Below are positions 7,431-15,796 of a stretch of DNA of 58,926 nucleotides, one piece after another. Under the pieces are notes generated by a model, which searched no databases, was not told the DNA's origin, and saw nothing but the letters and a program-made list of their open reading frames with translations. The DNA is from Faecalibacterium longum CLA-AA-H243 (GTDB taxonomy: Bacteria; Bacillota; Clostridia; Oscillospirales; Ruminococcaceae): NCBI RefSeq assembly GCF_020687245.1, contig NZ_JAJEQG010000016.1:1-58926 (forward strand), read 5' to 3'. The position numbers and the translations under genes were made by a program. Every line of letters begins with the position of its first letter. The stretch's first letter is position 1.

Positions 7431-8084
7431 ATGTATTTCCAATACGGCGAAGCGGAAACGGCGTATCTGAGCGCAAGAGACGAGCGGATGGCGGCGGTCA
7501 TCGCACAGGTGGGACACATCGAGAGGGAAGTGGATACCGACCTCTTTTCGGCGGTGGTACACCACATCGTCGGCCAGCAGATCTCCACGAAAGCGCAGGC
7601 GACCATCTGGAAGCGGATGCGGGACGAGCTCGGCGTGGTGGATGCAGCTGCCGTCCTCGGAGCCGGGGTTGAGAAGCTGCAGAGCTTCGGTATGACCTTC
7701 CGAAAGGCTGAATACATTACGGACTTTGCCCGGAAAATCGAGAGCGGAGAATTTGACCTCGAGGGTATCCGGCAGAGGCCGGACGATGAGGCCATCCGGG
7801 AGCTGAGCGGCCTGAAAGGCGTCGGTGTCTGGACGGCAGAGATGATATTGCTCTTCTGTATGCAGCGGCCCGACGTGTTCAGCTACGACGACCTTGCCAT
7901 CCAGCGTGGGCTGCGGATGGTGTACCACCACCGAAAAATCGACCGGAAACTGTTCGAAAAGTACCGCCGTCGGTTCAGTCCCTATTGCAGCGTGGCCAGC
8001 CTCTACCTCTGGGCGGCAGCAGGCGGCGCGGTGCCGGGCCTCAAGGACTACGCGCCGACCCAAAAGCCGAAAAGGAAGGGATGA
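7431..8084 (+). CDS. DNA-3-methyladenine glycosylase II family protein (AlkA-like)
   Basis: The protein removes alkylated purines from DNA in base excision repair. It carries the helix-hairpin-helix motif LSGLKGVGVWTAEM followed by the catalytic Asp region FSYDDLAIQRGL, the hallmark of the AlkA/HhH-GPD family, and the earlier conserved VGQQIS segment. At 217 aa it lacks the N-terminal extra domain of E. coli AlkA, as is usual in Gram-positive relatives. ATG 7431 is the likely start; a TTG at 7407 would add eight residues. It is followed after six bases by an O6-methylguanine methyltransferase gene, forming a compact alkylation-repair operon. Confidence 0.88.
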   Translation: MYFQYGEAETAYLSARDERMAAVIAQVGHIEREVDTDLFSAVVHHIVGQQISTKAQATIWKRMRDELGVVDAAAVLGAGVEKLQSFGMTFRKAEYITDFARKIESGEFDLEGIRQRPDDEAIRELSGLKGVGVWTAEMILLFCMQRPDVFSYDDLAIQRGLRMVYHHRKIDRKLFEKYRRRFSPYCSVASLYLWAAAGGAVPGLKDYAPTQKPKRKG

Positions 8085-8090
8085 ACCGCC

Positions 8091-8603
8091 ATGACCTATA
8101 CGATGCATTACGATTCGCCGCTGGGAAAGATACTGCTGGCAGCAGACGAAGAAGGGATGACCGGAGTATGGTTCGAGGCACAGAAGTATTTTGCGGCGAA
8201 GCTTCCTCCAGAGAATGAAGAGGGGACAATGCCAGTGCTGGGAGACGCCTGCCGCTGGCTGGACGTCTATTTTTCAGGCCGGGAGCCGGACTTTACTCCG
8301 AAACTCCATCTTATCGGCTCCGATTTCCGACAGGCGGTGTGGGCGCTGCTGCTGCAGATTCCCTACGGACAGACCACGACCTACGGCGCACTGGCAAAAC
8401 AGCTGGCGGAGAAGAACGGCGGAAAGCGCGTCTCCGCGCAGGCTGTGGGCGGCGCGGTGGGGCATAACCCTGTTTCCATCATCGTACCCTGCCATCGGGT
8501 GGTGGGCAGCGACGGCAGCCTGACCGGCTACGCGGGCGGCATCGAAAAGAAGATACGCTTGCTGACGCTGGAAAACGCAGAGGCGGCAAATCTTTACCGA
8601 TAA
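8091..8603 (+). CDS. ogt: Methylated-DNA--[protein]-cysteine S-methyltransferase
   Basis: This suicide enzyme transfers the methyl group of O6-methylguanine to its own cysteine. The active-site motif VPCHRVVG is intact, preceded by FRQAVWALLLQIPYGQTTTY (the helix-turn-helix and DNA-binding region) and followed by LTGYAGG. The length of 170 aa fits Ogt/MGMT without an Ada domain. It directly follows the AlkA-like gene, so both lesions of alkylation damage would be repaired by one transcript. Confidence 0.95.
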   Translation: MTYTMHYDSPLGKILLAADEEGMTGVWFEAQKYFAAKLPPENEEGTMPVLGDACRWLDVYFSGREPDFTPKLHLIGSDFRQAVWALLLQIPYGQTTTYGALAKQLAEKNGGKRVSAQAVGGAVGHNPVSIIVPCHRVVGSDGSLTGYAGGIEKKIRLLTLENAEAANLYR

Positions 8604-8604
8604 C

Positions 8605-8641
8605 AAAAAGCAGGCCATCCCGGCGGGATGACCTGCTTTTG
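8605..8641. terminator. Bidirectional terminator between ogt and nfnB
   Basis: AAAAGCAGG...CATCCC pairs with GGGATG...CCTGCTTTT across a short loop. The A run on one side and T run on the other let it serve the convergent genes on both strands. Confidence 0.85.
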
Positions 8642-8654
8642 CTATATGTATAGT

Positions 8655-10049
8655 TTACTTGTTCTGGATGTACTCGTCGATGGCCTTGGCGGCAGCCTTG
8701 CCTGCGCCCATGGCCTTGATGACGGTGGCGGCACCGGTGACGGCGTCACCGCCGGCGTACACGCCCTCGCGGCTGGTCTTGCCCTCGTCGCCCTCGGTGA
8801 CAATGCAGCCGTGCTTGTTGGTCTCGAGGCCCGGCGTGGTGGAGCGGATGAGGGGGTTGGGGCTGGTACCCAGGCTCATGATGACGGTGTCCACGTCCAT
8901 CGTGAACTCGCTGCCCTTCTTCTCGATGGGGCGGCGGCGGCCGGAAGCATCCGGTTCGCCCAGCTCCATCTCGATGCAGGTGATGGCCTTGACGAAGCCG
9001 TCCTCATCGGACAGAATTTCCACGGGGTTGCAGAGGGTCTTGAAGATAATGCCCTCTTCCTCGGCGTGCTCGACCTCTTCCTTACGGGCAGGCAGCTCAG
9101 CCATGCCGCGGCGGTAGACGATGTAGACCGTCTCAGCGCCCAGACGCAGGGCGCTGCGGGCAGCGTCCATTGCCACGTTGCCGCCGCCGACGACGGCGAC
9201 CTTCTTGCCGGTGCGGATGGGGGTCTTGCTGGTGGGCAGATAAGCCTTCATCAGGTTGGAGCGGGTGAGAAACTCGTTGGCGGAGTAGACGCCCTTCAGG
9301 CTCTCGCCCGGGATGCCCATGAAGCGGGGCAGGCCGGCACCGGAACCCACGAAGACGGCCTCATAACCGTACTCACCCATCAGCTCGTCGATGGTGAGCA
9401 CCTTGCCGATGACCATGTTGCACTCGAAATCGACGCCCATCTTCTTGAGGCCGTCGATCTCCTGCTGGACGATGGCCTTGGGCAGACGGAACTCGGGGAT
9501 GCCGTACATCAGCACGCCGCCTGCGACGTGCAGGGCCTCGTAGACCGTGACCTTATAGCCCAGCTTGGCGAGGTCGCCTGCGGCGGTCAGACCGGCAGGG
9601 CCCGCGCCGATGATGGCGACCTTGTGGCCATTGGACGCAGGCACGACGGGGGCAGTGTGAACATTCTCACGGTGCCAGTCGGCCACGAAGCGTTCCAGAC
9701 GGCCAATGCCGACGGGCTCGTTCTTGATGCCGCGGGTACACTTGCCCTCGCACTGGCTCTCCTGCGGACAGACACGGCCACAGACGGCGGGCAGGGAAGA
9801 GGAACGATTGATGACCTGATAGGCGGCTTCGAAGTCACCCTCGGCCACATGGCCGATGAACTCGGGGATGTCGATGCCGACGGGGCAGCCGGTCTGGCAG
9901 GGCTTGTTCTTGCAGTGGACGCAGCGCTTGGCCTCGTTCACGGCCATCTCGGCGGTGTAGCCCAGAGCCACTTCCTCAAAATTCTTGTTGCGGACGTTGG
10001 GGTCCTGGGTGGGCATGGGACACTTTTTGGGGTCCATATTGAAAGCCAT
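8655..10049 (-). CDS. nfnB: NADPH-side subunit of electron-bifurcating ferredoxin:NADP oxidoreductase (NfnB/GltA-like)
   Basis: The 464-aa flavoprotein belongs to the glutamate synthase small-subunit family. It has an N-terminal cysteine-rich region for two [4Fe-4S] clusters (CVHCKNKPCQTGCPVGI and CGRVCPQESQCEGKC), an FAD-binding GAGPAGLTAA motif and an NADPH-binding GGGNVAMDAARSALRLGA motif. It is annotated as gltA when alone, but here it follows the NfnA-type reductase gene with a one-base gap, which points to NfnAB: NADH plus reduced ferredoxin to NADPH. ATG 10049 was chosen; GGAGGG lies just upstream, and the longer frame overlaps the previous gene with non-family residues. Confidence 0.88.
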   Translation of the reverse strand: MAFNMDPKKCPMPTQDPNVRNKNFEEVALGYTAEMAVNEAKRCVHCKNKPCQTGCPVGIDIPEFIGHVAEGDFEAAYQVINRSSSLPAVCGRVCPQESQCEGKCTRGIKNEPVGIGRLERFVADWHRENVHTAPVVPASNGHKVAIIGAGPAGLTAAGDLAKLGYKVTVYEALHVAGGVLMYGIPEFRLPKAIVQQEIDGLKKMGVDFECNMVIGKVLTIDELMGEYGYEAVFVGSGAGLPRFMGIPGESLKGVYSANEFLTRSNLMKAYLPTSKTPIRTGKKVAVVGGGNVAMDAARSALRLGAETVYIVYRRGMAELPARKEEVEHAEEEGIIFKTLCNPVEILSDEDGFVKAITCIEMELGEPDASGRRRPIEKKGSEFTMDVDTVIMSLGTSPNPLIRSTTPGLETNKHGCIVTEGDEGKTSREGVYAGGDAVTGAATVIKAMGAGKAAAKAIDEYIQNK

Positions 10050-10050
10050 T

Positions 10051-10896
10051 TTACATTCCCTCCTGAGTCTTGAACAGATTGCAGGCCTTTTCCCGGGCCT
10101 TGGCCTCAAAGGGGCGGTACATGGTGCCGCGGGCCATTGCCTCGTCGAAATCCACGAGGTCGCCGTCGAAGTCGGGGCCATCCACGCAGGCGAACTTGGT
10201 CTCGCCGCCCACGGTCAGGCGGCAGCCGCCGCACATGCCGGTGCCGTCGATCATGATGGGGTTCATGGAGACGATGCTCTTGAGGCCGTGCTTCTGGCAG
10301 GTCTTGACCACGAACTTCATCATGATGAGCGGACCGATGGTGATGACCAGGTCGTACTGGTTGCCGGCAGCCACCAGCTCGTCGAGGGCAGCGGTGACGA
10401 CGCCCTTGGTACCGTAGCTGCCATCGTCGGTCATGACCCGCAGCTCGTCGCTGCAGGCCTTGAACTCGTCCTCGAGGATGAGCAGGTCCTTGCTGCGGAA
10501 GCCGACCACGCTGTGGACAACGCAGCCCTGCTCGTGGAGTTCACGGGCGATGGGCAGCGCAATGGCGCAGCCCACGCCGCCGCCGACGACGCAGACCTTC
10601 TTCAGGCCTTCCACCTCGGTAGCGCGGCCCAGCGGGCCGACGAAGTCGTGGACGCTCTGACCTGCTTCGAGGCTGTTCAGCTCCATGGTGGTGCCGCCGA
10701 CGATCTGGAAGATGATGTCCACAGTACCCTTCTCGCGGTCATAGCCTGCGACGGTGAGGGGGATGCGCTCGCTGTCTTCAAACGGGCGCACAATGATAAA
10801 CTGGCCGGGCTTTGCCTTTTTGGCAATGAGCGGGGCTTCAATGACCATCTTTGTAACGGTGGGGTTCAGCGCCACCTTTTCCGTGATCTTGTACAT
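10051..10896 (-). CDS. nfnA: NADH-side subunit of ferredoxin:NADP oxidoreductase (NfnA; FNR/PyrK-like)
   Basis: The 281-aa protein has the ferredoxin-NADP reductase fold: an FAD domain at residues about 1-95 (PGQFIIVRPF, RIPLTVAGYD), an NAD(P)-binding domain (VCVVGGGVGCA) and a C-terminal [2Fe-2S] motif GTGMCGGCRLTVGGETKFAC. This is the layout of NfnA and of dihydroorotate dehydrogenase electron-transfer subunits. The partner gene nfnB follows at one base, which makes NfnA the better name. AAGGAGC precedes the start. In a butyrate producer it would balance ferredoxin, NADH and NADPH pools. Confidence 0.87.
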   Translation of the reverse strand: MYKITEKVALNPTVTKMVIEAPLIAKKAKPGQFIIVRPFEDSERIPLTVAGYDREKGTVDIIFQIVGGTTMELNSLEAGQSVHDFVGPLGRATEVEGLKKVCVVGGGVGCAIALPIARELHEQGCVVHSVVGFRSKDLLILEDEFKACSDELRVMTDDGSYGTKGVVTAALDELVAAGNQYDLVITIGPLIMMKFVVKTCQKHGLKSIVSMNPIMIDGTGMCGGCRLTVGGETKFACVDGPDFDGDLVDFDEAMARGTMYRPFEAKAREKACNLFKTQEGM

Positions 10897-11141
10897 TGCG
10901 TTTGCTCCTTATTCCTATATTCTCCCCTGCATGAAAACACGCCTGTTCCTCGGTGCAGCAGCCCGAAGCGGCAGGCGCGAAAGTTCAGCAACGATTTGAC
11001 AATCTTAATTATAACGATATTAAGAAAGGAAAGCAATTAAATTTTCTTCGCGTCAGCTGAGACAAACTTGAACGGCGGCGCGGCTTTGTACGCGGTGGGG
11101 AGACGGAAACGTCCCTTTTTTCAAAAAATGCAAATTTGTAG

Positions 11142-11170
11142 TTGACAAGAGGCGAAAGCTGCGGTATAAT
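11142..11170 (+). promoter_or_regulatory. Promoter of the tRNA cluster
   Basis: Perfect TTGACA (11142-11147) and TATAAT (11165-11170) with 17-base spacing, 42 bases before the first tRNA. Confidence 0.9.
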
Positions 11171-11212
11171 AATCGACGTCGCCGGGAACGCCCGGCGCGC
11201 CACAATGGATAT

Positions 11213-11288
11213 GCGGCCGTAGCTCATCTGGTAGAGCGCCACCTTGCCAAGGTGGAGGTAGCGAGTTCGAGCCTCGTCGGCCGCTCCA
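11213..11288 (+). tRNA. tRNA-Gly (GCC), first copy
   Basis: Acceptor GCGGCCG pairs with CGGCCGC, the anticodon loop CTTGCCAAG gives GCC, the T-loop GTTCGAGCC is normal and CCA is encoded. It is identical over 76 bases to the copy at 11855. Confidence 0.97.
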
Positions 11289-11295
11289 TTATTGT

Positions 11296-11371
11296 GGAAG
11301 TTTAGCTCAGCTGGGAGAGCATCTGCCTTACAAGCAGAGGGTCAGCGGTTCGAGCCCGTTAACTTCCACCA
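11296..11371 (+). tRNA. tRNA-Val (UAC)
   Basis: Acceptor GGAAGTT pairs with AACTTCC; stem TCTGC/GCAGA encloses loop CTTACAA with anticodon TAC. CCA is encoded. Confidence 0.96.
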
Positions 11372-11374
11372 TGT

Positions 11375-11448
11375 GGCCCGGTAGCTCAGTTGGTTAGAGC
11401 ACCAGCCTGTCACGCTGGGGGTCGTCGGTTCGAGCCCGATCCGGGTCG
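11375..11448 (+). tRNA. tRNA-Asp (GUC), CCA not encoded
   Basis: Acceptor GGCCCGG pairs with CCGGGTC (one G-U); anticodon stem CCAGC/GCTGG encloses CTGTCAC. The discriminator G is followed by CTC rather than CCA, so the CCA end must be added by the nucleotidyltransferase, unlike in the four neighbouring tRNAs. Confidence 0.95.
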
Positions 11449-11450
11449 CT

Positions 11451-11608
11451 CGTCGAAAGTCCTGCGGTTCATCTGGCAGTTTTGCGAGCAAGACCGCCGT
11501 GATGAACGCCAGACTTTCTCCTCTTCCCCACAAAACCTTGCATTTGCAAGTTTTTGCGGGGACCCCGATTCAAGAAACGGATTTTGGGGAGTGCAGGGAT
11601 AAATGCAC
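11451..11608 (+). repeat. Structured tRNA-spacer repeat, copy 1
   Basis: This 158-base spacer between tRNA-Asp and tRNA-Phe resembles the 156-base spacer at 11692-11847. Shared blocks include CGTCGAAA, TTTCTCCTCTTCCCCACAAA and GGATAAATGCAC. Its first hairpin uses GAAAGTC/GACTTTC outside and GTTCATC (11467-11473) with GATGAAC (11501-11507) inside. A second small hairpin is CTTGCATTTGCAAG. Confidence 0.75.
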
Positions 11609-11615
11609 TTTCTAT

Positions 11616-11691
11616 GCCTCTGTAGCTCAGTCGGTAGAGCAGGGGACTGAAAATCCCCGTGTCATTGGTTCGATTCCGATCGGAGGCACCA
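11616..11691 (+). tRNA. tRNA-Phe (GAA)
   Basis: Acceptor GCCTCTG pairs with CGGAGGC; stem GGGGA/TCCCC encloses CTGAAAA with anticodon GAA. CCA is encoded. It lies between the two spacer repeats. Confidence 0.97.
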
Positions 11692-11847
11692 CGTCGAAAT
11701 GTCAGCCGCTTGTCGGGCAGTCTTGCGAAGCAAGACCGCTGTGACAAGCACTGAAATTTCTCCTCTTCCCCACAAAATCTTGCATTCGCAAGCTTTCGCG
11801 GGGGCCCCGCTTGAGATACGAACGGGAGGGTGCAAGGATAAATGCAC
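11692..11847 (+). repeat. Structured tRNA-spacer repeat, copy 2
   Basis: Second copy of the spacer. In the first hairpin the inner stem is GCTTGTC (11708-11714) with GACAAGC (11743-11749) and the outer stem GAAAT/ATTTC. Both differ from copy 1 in sequence, yet pairing is kept. The CTTGCATTCGCAAG hairpin is also kept. Confidence 0.75.
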
Positions 11848-11854
11848 CGAATAT

Positions 11855-11930
11855 GCGGCCGTAGCTCATCTGGTAGAGCGCCACCTTGCCAAGGTGGAGG
11901 TAGCGAGTTCGAGCCTCGTCGGCCGCTCCA
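11855..11930 (+). tRNA. tRNA-Gly (GCC), second copy
   Basis: Identical over 76 bases to the tRNA-Gly at 11213-11288, CCA encoded. Together with the repeated spacers it suggests that the cluster grew by duplication. Confidence 0.97.
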
Positions 11931-11936
11931 ACATGA

Positions 11937-11976
11937 AGCCATCGTTTGTGCAGAGATGCACGACGATGGCTTTTTT
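11937..11976 (+). terminator. Terminator of the tRNA operon
   Basis: GCCATCGT...TGTGCA pairs with TGCACGACGATGGC around loop GAGA, followed by six T. Confidence 0.9.
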
Positions 11977-11997
11977 CAACAGAAACTGCATCGAATG

Positions 11998-12027
11998 TTG
12001 ACAAATCGATGCTCCGGGCCGTATACT
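11998..12027 (+). promoter_or_regulatory. Promoter of the ABC exporter operon
   Basis: TTGACA (11998-12003) and TATACT (12022-12027), 18 bases apart. Confidence 0.8.
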
Positions 12028-12046
12028 GAGACTATCGTGCAACAAA

Positions 12047-12102
12047 CAGAGGCGGGCTGACCGCTTGCGGGAGTTCGGCCCGCGGGCGTTGGCTCGCCTC
12101 TG
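12047..12102 (+). promoter_or_regulatory. Structured leader of the ABC exporter operon
   Basis: CAGAGGCG (12047-12054) pairs with CGCCTCTG (12095-12102), enclosing further G+C-rich pairing such as CCGCTTGCGG and GGGC/GCCC. The leader ends just before AAGGAGGG. It may be a cis-regulatory RNA; I recognise no riboswitch class. Confidence 0.45.
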
Positions 12103-12128
12103 TGCTATGGGAAAAGGAGGGAAAACCA

Positions 12129-13910
12129 GTGATATTCGGCAAGTACATCAACCGCTATTACCTGCGCCACGCGCCCGCGCTGCTGCTGGGCATCCTTGCG
12201 CTGCTGATGGTGGACTATATCCAGCTGCTTGTGCCGCAGCTCTATCGTCTGGTCATCAACGGCGTCAACCTTGGACAGGTGGTGGTGAGGGACGAGACAA
12301 TGCCTTTCACGAAAGAGGTGCTGTTCCAGCACATCTGCCTGCCCATGATATGGATCGTGCTGCTCATGGTGGTGGGGCGCTTTTTGTGGCGCATCTGCTT
12401 CTTCGGCACCAGCATCCGGGTGCAGGCGGATCTGAGGGAGAAGATGTTCGACCACAGCCGCCGTCTGTCCCAGCAGTACTATCAGGTGAACAAGGTCGGC
12501 AACCTCATGAGCCTCTACACCAACGACCTCGACACCATCCAGGAGTGCTTCGGCGACGGCATCCTGATGTTCTTTGACGCATTGGTGCTGGGTCTGCTGG
12601 CCCTCTACCGGATGTGGTGCATGGACAGACGCATGACCATGCTGGCCCTCATCCCGGCAGCGTTCATGTTTGCCATCGGCACCGTGATGGGCAAGACCAT
12701 GACCAAAACGTGGGAGAAGCGCCAGCAGGCGTTCTCTGACCTGTCCGACTTTGCGCAGGAAAACTTCTCCGGCATCGCGGTCATCAAGGCGTTTGTCAAG
12801 GAGCTCAAAGAGCTCATCGCTTTCCGCAAACTCAACAAAGACAACGAAGAGATCAACGTAAAGTATACCCGCATCTCAGTATTGCTCGAAGTAATGGTGA
12901 CGTTCTTCGTGGAGTCGGTCATCTGCGTCATCCTCGGCTACGGCGGCTATCTTGTCTACAAGGGCGATTTCAATGCGGGCCAGCTGGTGGAGTACATCGG
13001 CTATTTCGAGGCGATCGTCTGGCCCATCATGGCAATCTCAATGCTCATCGAAAAGACCTCCCGCGGCAAAGCCTCCCTCAACCGCATCACCGAGCTGCTG
13101 GACGCACCCATTGATGTGGCCGACCGCGCCGGTGTGCCGGACCTCGAAAACCCCAAGGGCGGCATCGAGTTCCGCGATTTGACCTTCCGCTACCCGGACG
13201 GCGAGTTCGATGTGCTGAAAAATATCTCCTTCACGATCCAGCCCGGCGAGAGCGTGGGCATCGTGGGCAAGACCGGCGCAGGCAAGACGGCGCTGGTCGA
13301 TTTGCTCCTGCGCACTTATAACGTCCCCGACGGCACTCTTTTCGTGGACGGGAAGGACGTCAACGGCGTCTCCATCCACTCGGTGCGGCAGGCGTGTGCC
13401 TATGTCCCGCAGGAGAACTTTCTCTTCTCGGATACCATCGCCCACAACATCGCCTTTGGCGTGGATGACGCTACCCCTGAGGACATTGAACGGGCAGCCA
13501 GCCTTGCTGACGTCCGGGATAACATTGTGGACTTCAAGGATGGCTACGAGACTGTCCTGGGCGAGCGCGGCGTTACCGTTTCGGGCGGTCAGAAGCAGCG
13601 AATCTCCATCGCCCGCGCCCTGCTGAAAGATGCGCCCATCCTGATCCTCGACGACTCAGTTTCGGCGGTGGATACCAGGACGGAAAAAATCATCCTCGAC
13701 AACCTGAAAAAGAGCCGTGCAGGCAAGACCACTCTGCTCATCGCGCACCGCATCTCGACGGTGGAGGGACTGGATAAGATCATCTTCCTCGAAGACGGCA
13801 GAGTGGAGGCCGTCGGCCCCCACGACCAGCTCTATGCATCCTGCCCGGAGTACCACAAGATGGTCGATTTGCAGAAGCTTGAAGACGAAGTGGGAGGTGG
13901 CAACGCATGA
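12129..13910 (+). CDS. ABC exporter half-transporter with degenerate ATPase site (subunit A of a heterodimer)
   Basis: A 593-aa membrane domain plus ATPase domain. Residues about 1-310 hold six hydrophobic segments (e.g. LLLGILALLMVDYIQLLVPQ). The ATPase has Walker A GIVGKTGAGKTAL, signature VSGGQKQ and Walker B ILILDDSVSAVD. The residue after the Walker B Asp is Asp, not the catalytic Glu, as in the degenerate subunit of heterodimeric exporters such as TM287/288. The start is GTG 12129, which has AAGGAGGG at good spacing; the GTG at 12102 lacks one. The stop overlaps the next gene by four bases, so the two subunits should be made in equal amounts. The substrate, drug or lipid, is unknown. 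Confidence 0.92.
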   Translation: MIFGKYINRYYLRHAPALLLGILALLMVDYIQLLVPQLYRLVINGVNLGQVVVRDETMPFTKEVLFQHICLPMIWIVLLMVVGRFLWRICFFGTSIRVQADLREKMFDHSRRLSQQYYQVNKVGNLMSLYTNDLDTIQECFGDGILMFFDALVLGLLALYRMWCMDRRMTMLALIPAAFMFAIGTVMGKTMTKTWEKRQQAFSDLSDFAQENFSGIAVIKAFVKELKELIAFRKLNKDNEEINVKYTRISVLLEVMVTFFVESVICVILGYGGYLVYKGDFNAGQLVEYIGYFEAIVWPIMAISMLIEKTSRGKASLNRITELLDAPIDVADRAGVPDLENPKGGIEFRDLTFRYPDGEFDVLKNISFTIQPGESVGIVGKTGAGKTALVDLLLRTYNVPDGTLFVDGKDVNGVSIHSVRQACAYVPQENFLFSDTIAHNIAFGVDDATPEDIERAASLADVRDNIVDFKDGYETVLGERGVTVSGGQKQRISIARALLKDAPILILDDSVSAVDTRTEKIILDNLKKSRAGKTTLLIAHRISTVEGLDKIIFLEDGRVEAVGPHDQLYASCPEYHKMVDLQKLEDEVGGGNA

Positions 13911-15793
13911 TGAGTCTGAATCCGCTTCTTCTCGTAGGCGGCGTTATCGGCACCGTGTCGGTGCTGCTGCTCATCGCCTACGCCTGCGTCAAAGACAAGA
14001 AAACGGCTATGGGCTTCGAGCGCAGCATGGCCGACGGCGAGATCCTGCGCCGCCTCTTCGGCTACGCCAAACCCTACCTCAAGCAGTTCGTCGTCGTGGG
14101 CTTTCTCGTCCTCTTCTCCATCTCCTACGACATCGCGTCGCCCCTCATCGTGGGCTACATCGAAGAGCTTGTGGTAGGCGATTTCGAACTGAAAAGCCTC
14201 TATGTCAGTGTGGCCGTGTACGCGGGTGTGCTGCTCTTCTCGATGGCCAGCACCTATTTGCAGGCCGTCATTCTGCAGCGTGTGGGCCAGCGCATCATCT
14301 CCGATTTGCGTGAAGACCTTTTCACCCACATTGAAAGCCTCTCCCACGGCCAGCTGAACGACATCCCGGTGGGCAAGCTCGTCACCCGCGTGACCAACGA
14401 CACCAACGCCATCTCGATGATGTTCACGAACCTCTTCGTCAACCTCACCAAGAACGCCTTCGTCATTTTGGGCATTCTGGTGGCGATGCTCTTCCTGAAC
14501 TACGAGCTGACCCTGATGGTGCTTTGCTTCGTACCCTTCATCCTCCTGTTCACGGTCATCTTCCGCAAGTTCTCTCGCCGTGCTTACCGTAAGGTCAAGG
14601 ACGCGACCACCGACATCAACACCTACCTCTCCGAGAATCTCTCCGGCATCAAAGTCACCCAGATCTTTGGCCGCGAGGACGAGAAGATGGAGGAGTTCCG
14701 CCAGAAGAGCCAGACCCTCGCCAAGGCCACGCAGGAGCAGATCTTCGTCTTCGGCGTCTTCCGTCCGCTGGTGTATATGCTGTATATCAGCTCGATCCTC
14801 TGCCTGTTCTATCTTGGCGGCATGGGCCATCTGAACCATGTCACCTTCCTCGGGCAGACCATTTCCAGCGGCACCATCGTCACCTTTTATATGTATATCT
14901 CCAAGTTCTTCACCCCTATCCAGAACCTCGCCGAGCAGTTCAACTGGCTGCAGTCGGCGCTGGCGTCGTCGGAGAAGGTCTTCTCCATCATGGACATCCA
15001 GCCCCAGATGGTGGACGCCCCCGATGCCGTTGAGCTGGACGAAGTGAAGGGCGACATCGAGTTCCGGGACGTCTGGTTCAGCTACATCCCTGGCGAGTGG
15101 GTGCTGCAGGGCGTTTCCTTCCATGTGGAGCCCCGCCAGACCGTGGCCTTTGTCGGCTCCACCGGCTCGGGCAAGAGCACCATCCTCTCCCTCATCTGCC
15201 GCAACTACGAGTTCCAGAAGGGCGAGATTTTGATCGACGGCATCGACATCCGCAAAATCAAGATTTCCTCCCTCCGCCGTCACTTCGGCCAGATGCTGCA
15301 GGACGTTTTCCTCTTCTCGGGTACTATCCGCAGCAACATCGTCCTGCGGGAGGAGAACATTCCGGACGAAGAAATCATGAAGGTCTGCCGGTATGTCAAT
15401 GCCGACCACTTCATCAACAAACTCGAGCACGGCCTCGACGAAGAAGTCCGGGAGCGCGGCAATAACTTCTCAGCGGGCCAGCGCCAGCTGCTCAGCTTTG
15501 CCCGCACCATCCTGCATAAGCCCAGCGTCATGATTCTGGACGAGGCCACCGCCAACATCGACACTGAGACAGAGCTTCTGATTCAGGATTCGCTGGAAAA
15601 GATGCGCAGCGTCGGCACTATGCTCATCGTGGCACACCGCCTCTCCACCATCCAGCACGCAGATAACATCATCGTGTTGTCGCGCGGCAAGATCTTGGAG
15701 CAGGGAACTCACCAGCAGCTTCTCGCCGCACATGGCCGGTATTATCAGCTGTACACGCTGCAATACCACAAAGAACAAATGGATAAACAGTAA
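13907..15793 (+). CDS. ABC exporter half-transporter with canonical Walker B (subunit B of a heterodimer)
   Basis: The 628-aa partner of the preceding gene has an extra N-terminal membrane helix (residues 5-27), then the exporter membrane domain and an ATPase with Walker A VGSTGSGKST and Walker B VMILDEATANID with the catalytic Glu. Its signature is FSAGQRQ instead of LSGGQ. Walker motifs of this subunit pair with the good signature of subunit A, and the Asp-type Walker B of subunit A pairs with this weak signature. That is one working and one degenerate site, the hallmark of heterodimeric exporters. ATGA overlap couples translation. Confidence 0.93.
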   Translation: MMSLNPLLLVGGVIGTVSVLLLIAYACVKDKKTAMGFERSMADGEILRRLFGYAKPYLKQFVVVGFLVLFSISYDIASPLIVGYIEELVVGDFELKSLYVSVAVYAGVLLFSMASTYLQAVILQRVGQRIISDLREDLFTHIESLSHGQLNDIPVGKLVTRVTNDTNAISMMFTNLFVNLTKNAFVILGILVAMLFLNYELTLMVLCFVPFILLFTVIFRKFSRRAYRKVKDATTDINTYLSENLSGIKVTQIFGREDEKMEEFRQKSQTLAKATQEQIFVFGVFRPLVYMLYISSILCLFYLGGMGHLNHVTFLGQTISSGTIVTFYMYISKFFTPIQNLAEQFNWLQSALASSEKVFSIMDIQPQMVDAPDAVELDEVKGDIEFRDVWFSYIPGEWVLQGVSFHVEPRQTVAFVGSTGSGKSTILSLICRNYEFQKGEILIDGIDIRKIKISSLRRHFGQMLQDVFLFSGTIRSNIVLREENIPDEEIMKVCRYVNADHFINKLEHGLDEEVRERGNNFSAGQRQLLSFARTILHKPSVMILDEATANIDTETELLIQDSLEKMRSVGTMLIVAHRLSTIQHADNIIVLSRGKILEQGTHQQLLAAHGRYYQLYTLQYHKEQMDKQ

Positions 15794-15796
15794 AGC

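Noticed and set aside
8628-10073. Long open frame on the plus strand opposite nfnB
   Set aside because: It is antisense to clear NfnB motifs, has low-complexity Gly/Ala/Asp-rich sequence typical of G+C-rich shadow frames, and lacks a ribosome site.
10997-11025. TTGACA/TATTAA pair as a second tRNA promoter
   Set aside because: It lies about 190 bases before the first tRNA, and a better promoter is present at 11142; it may be chance in an A+T-rich stretch.
13832-15430. 532-residue minus-strand frame opposite ABC subunit B
   Set aside because: The plus strand encodes all ABC exporter motifs; the antisense frame shows no domain.
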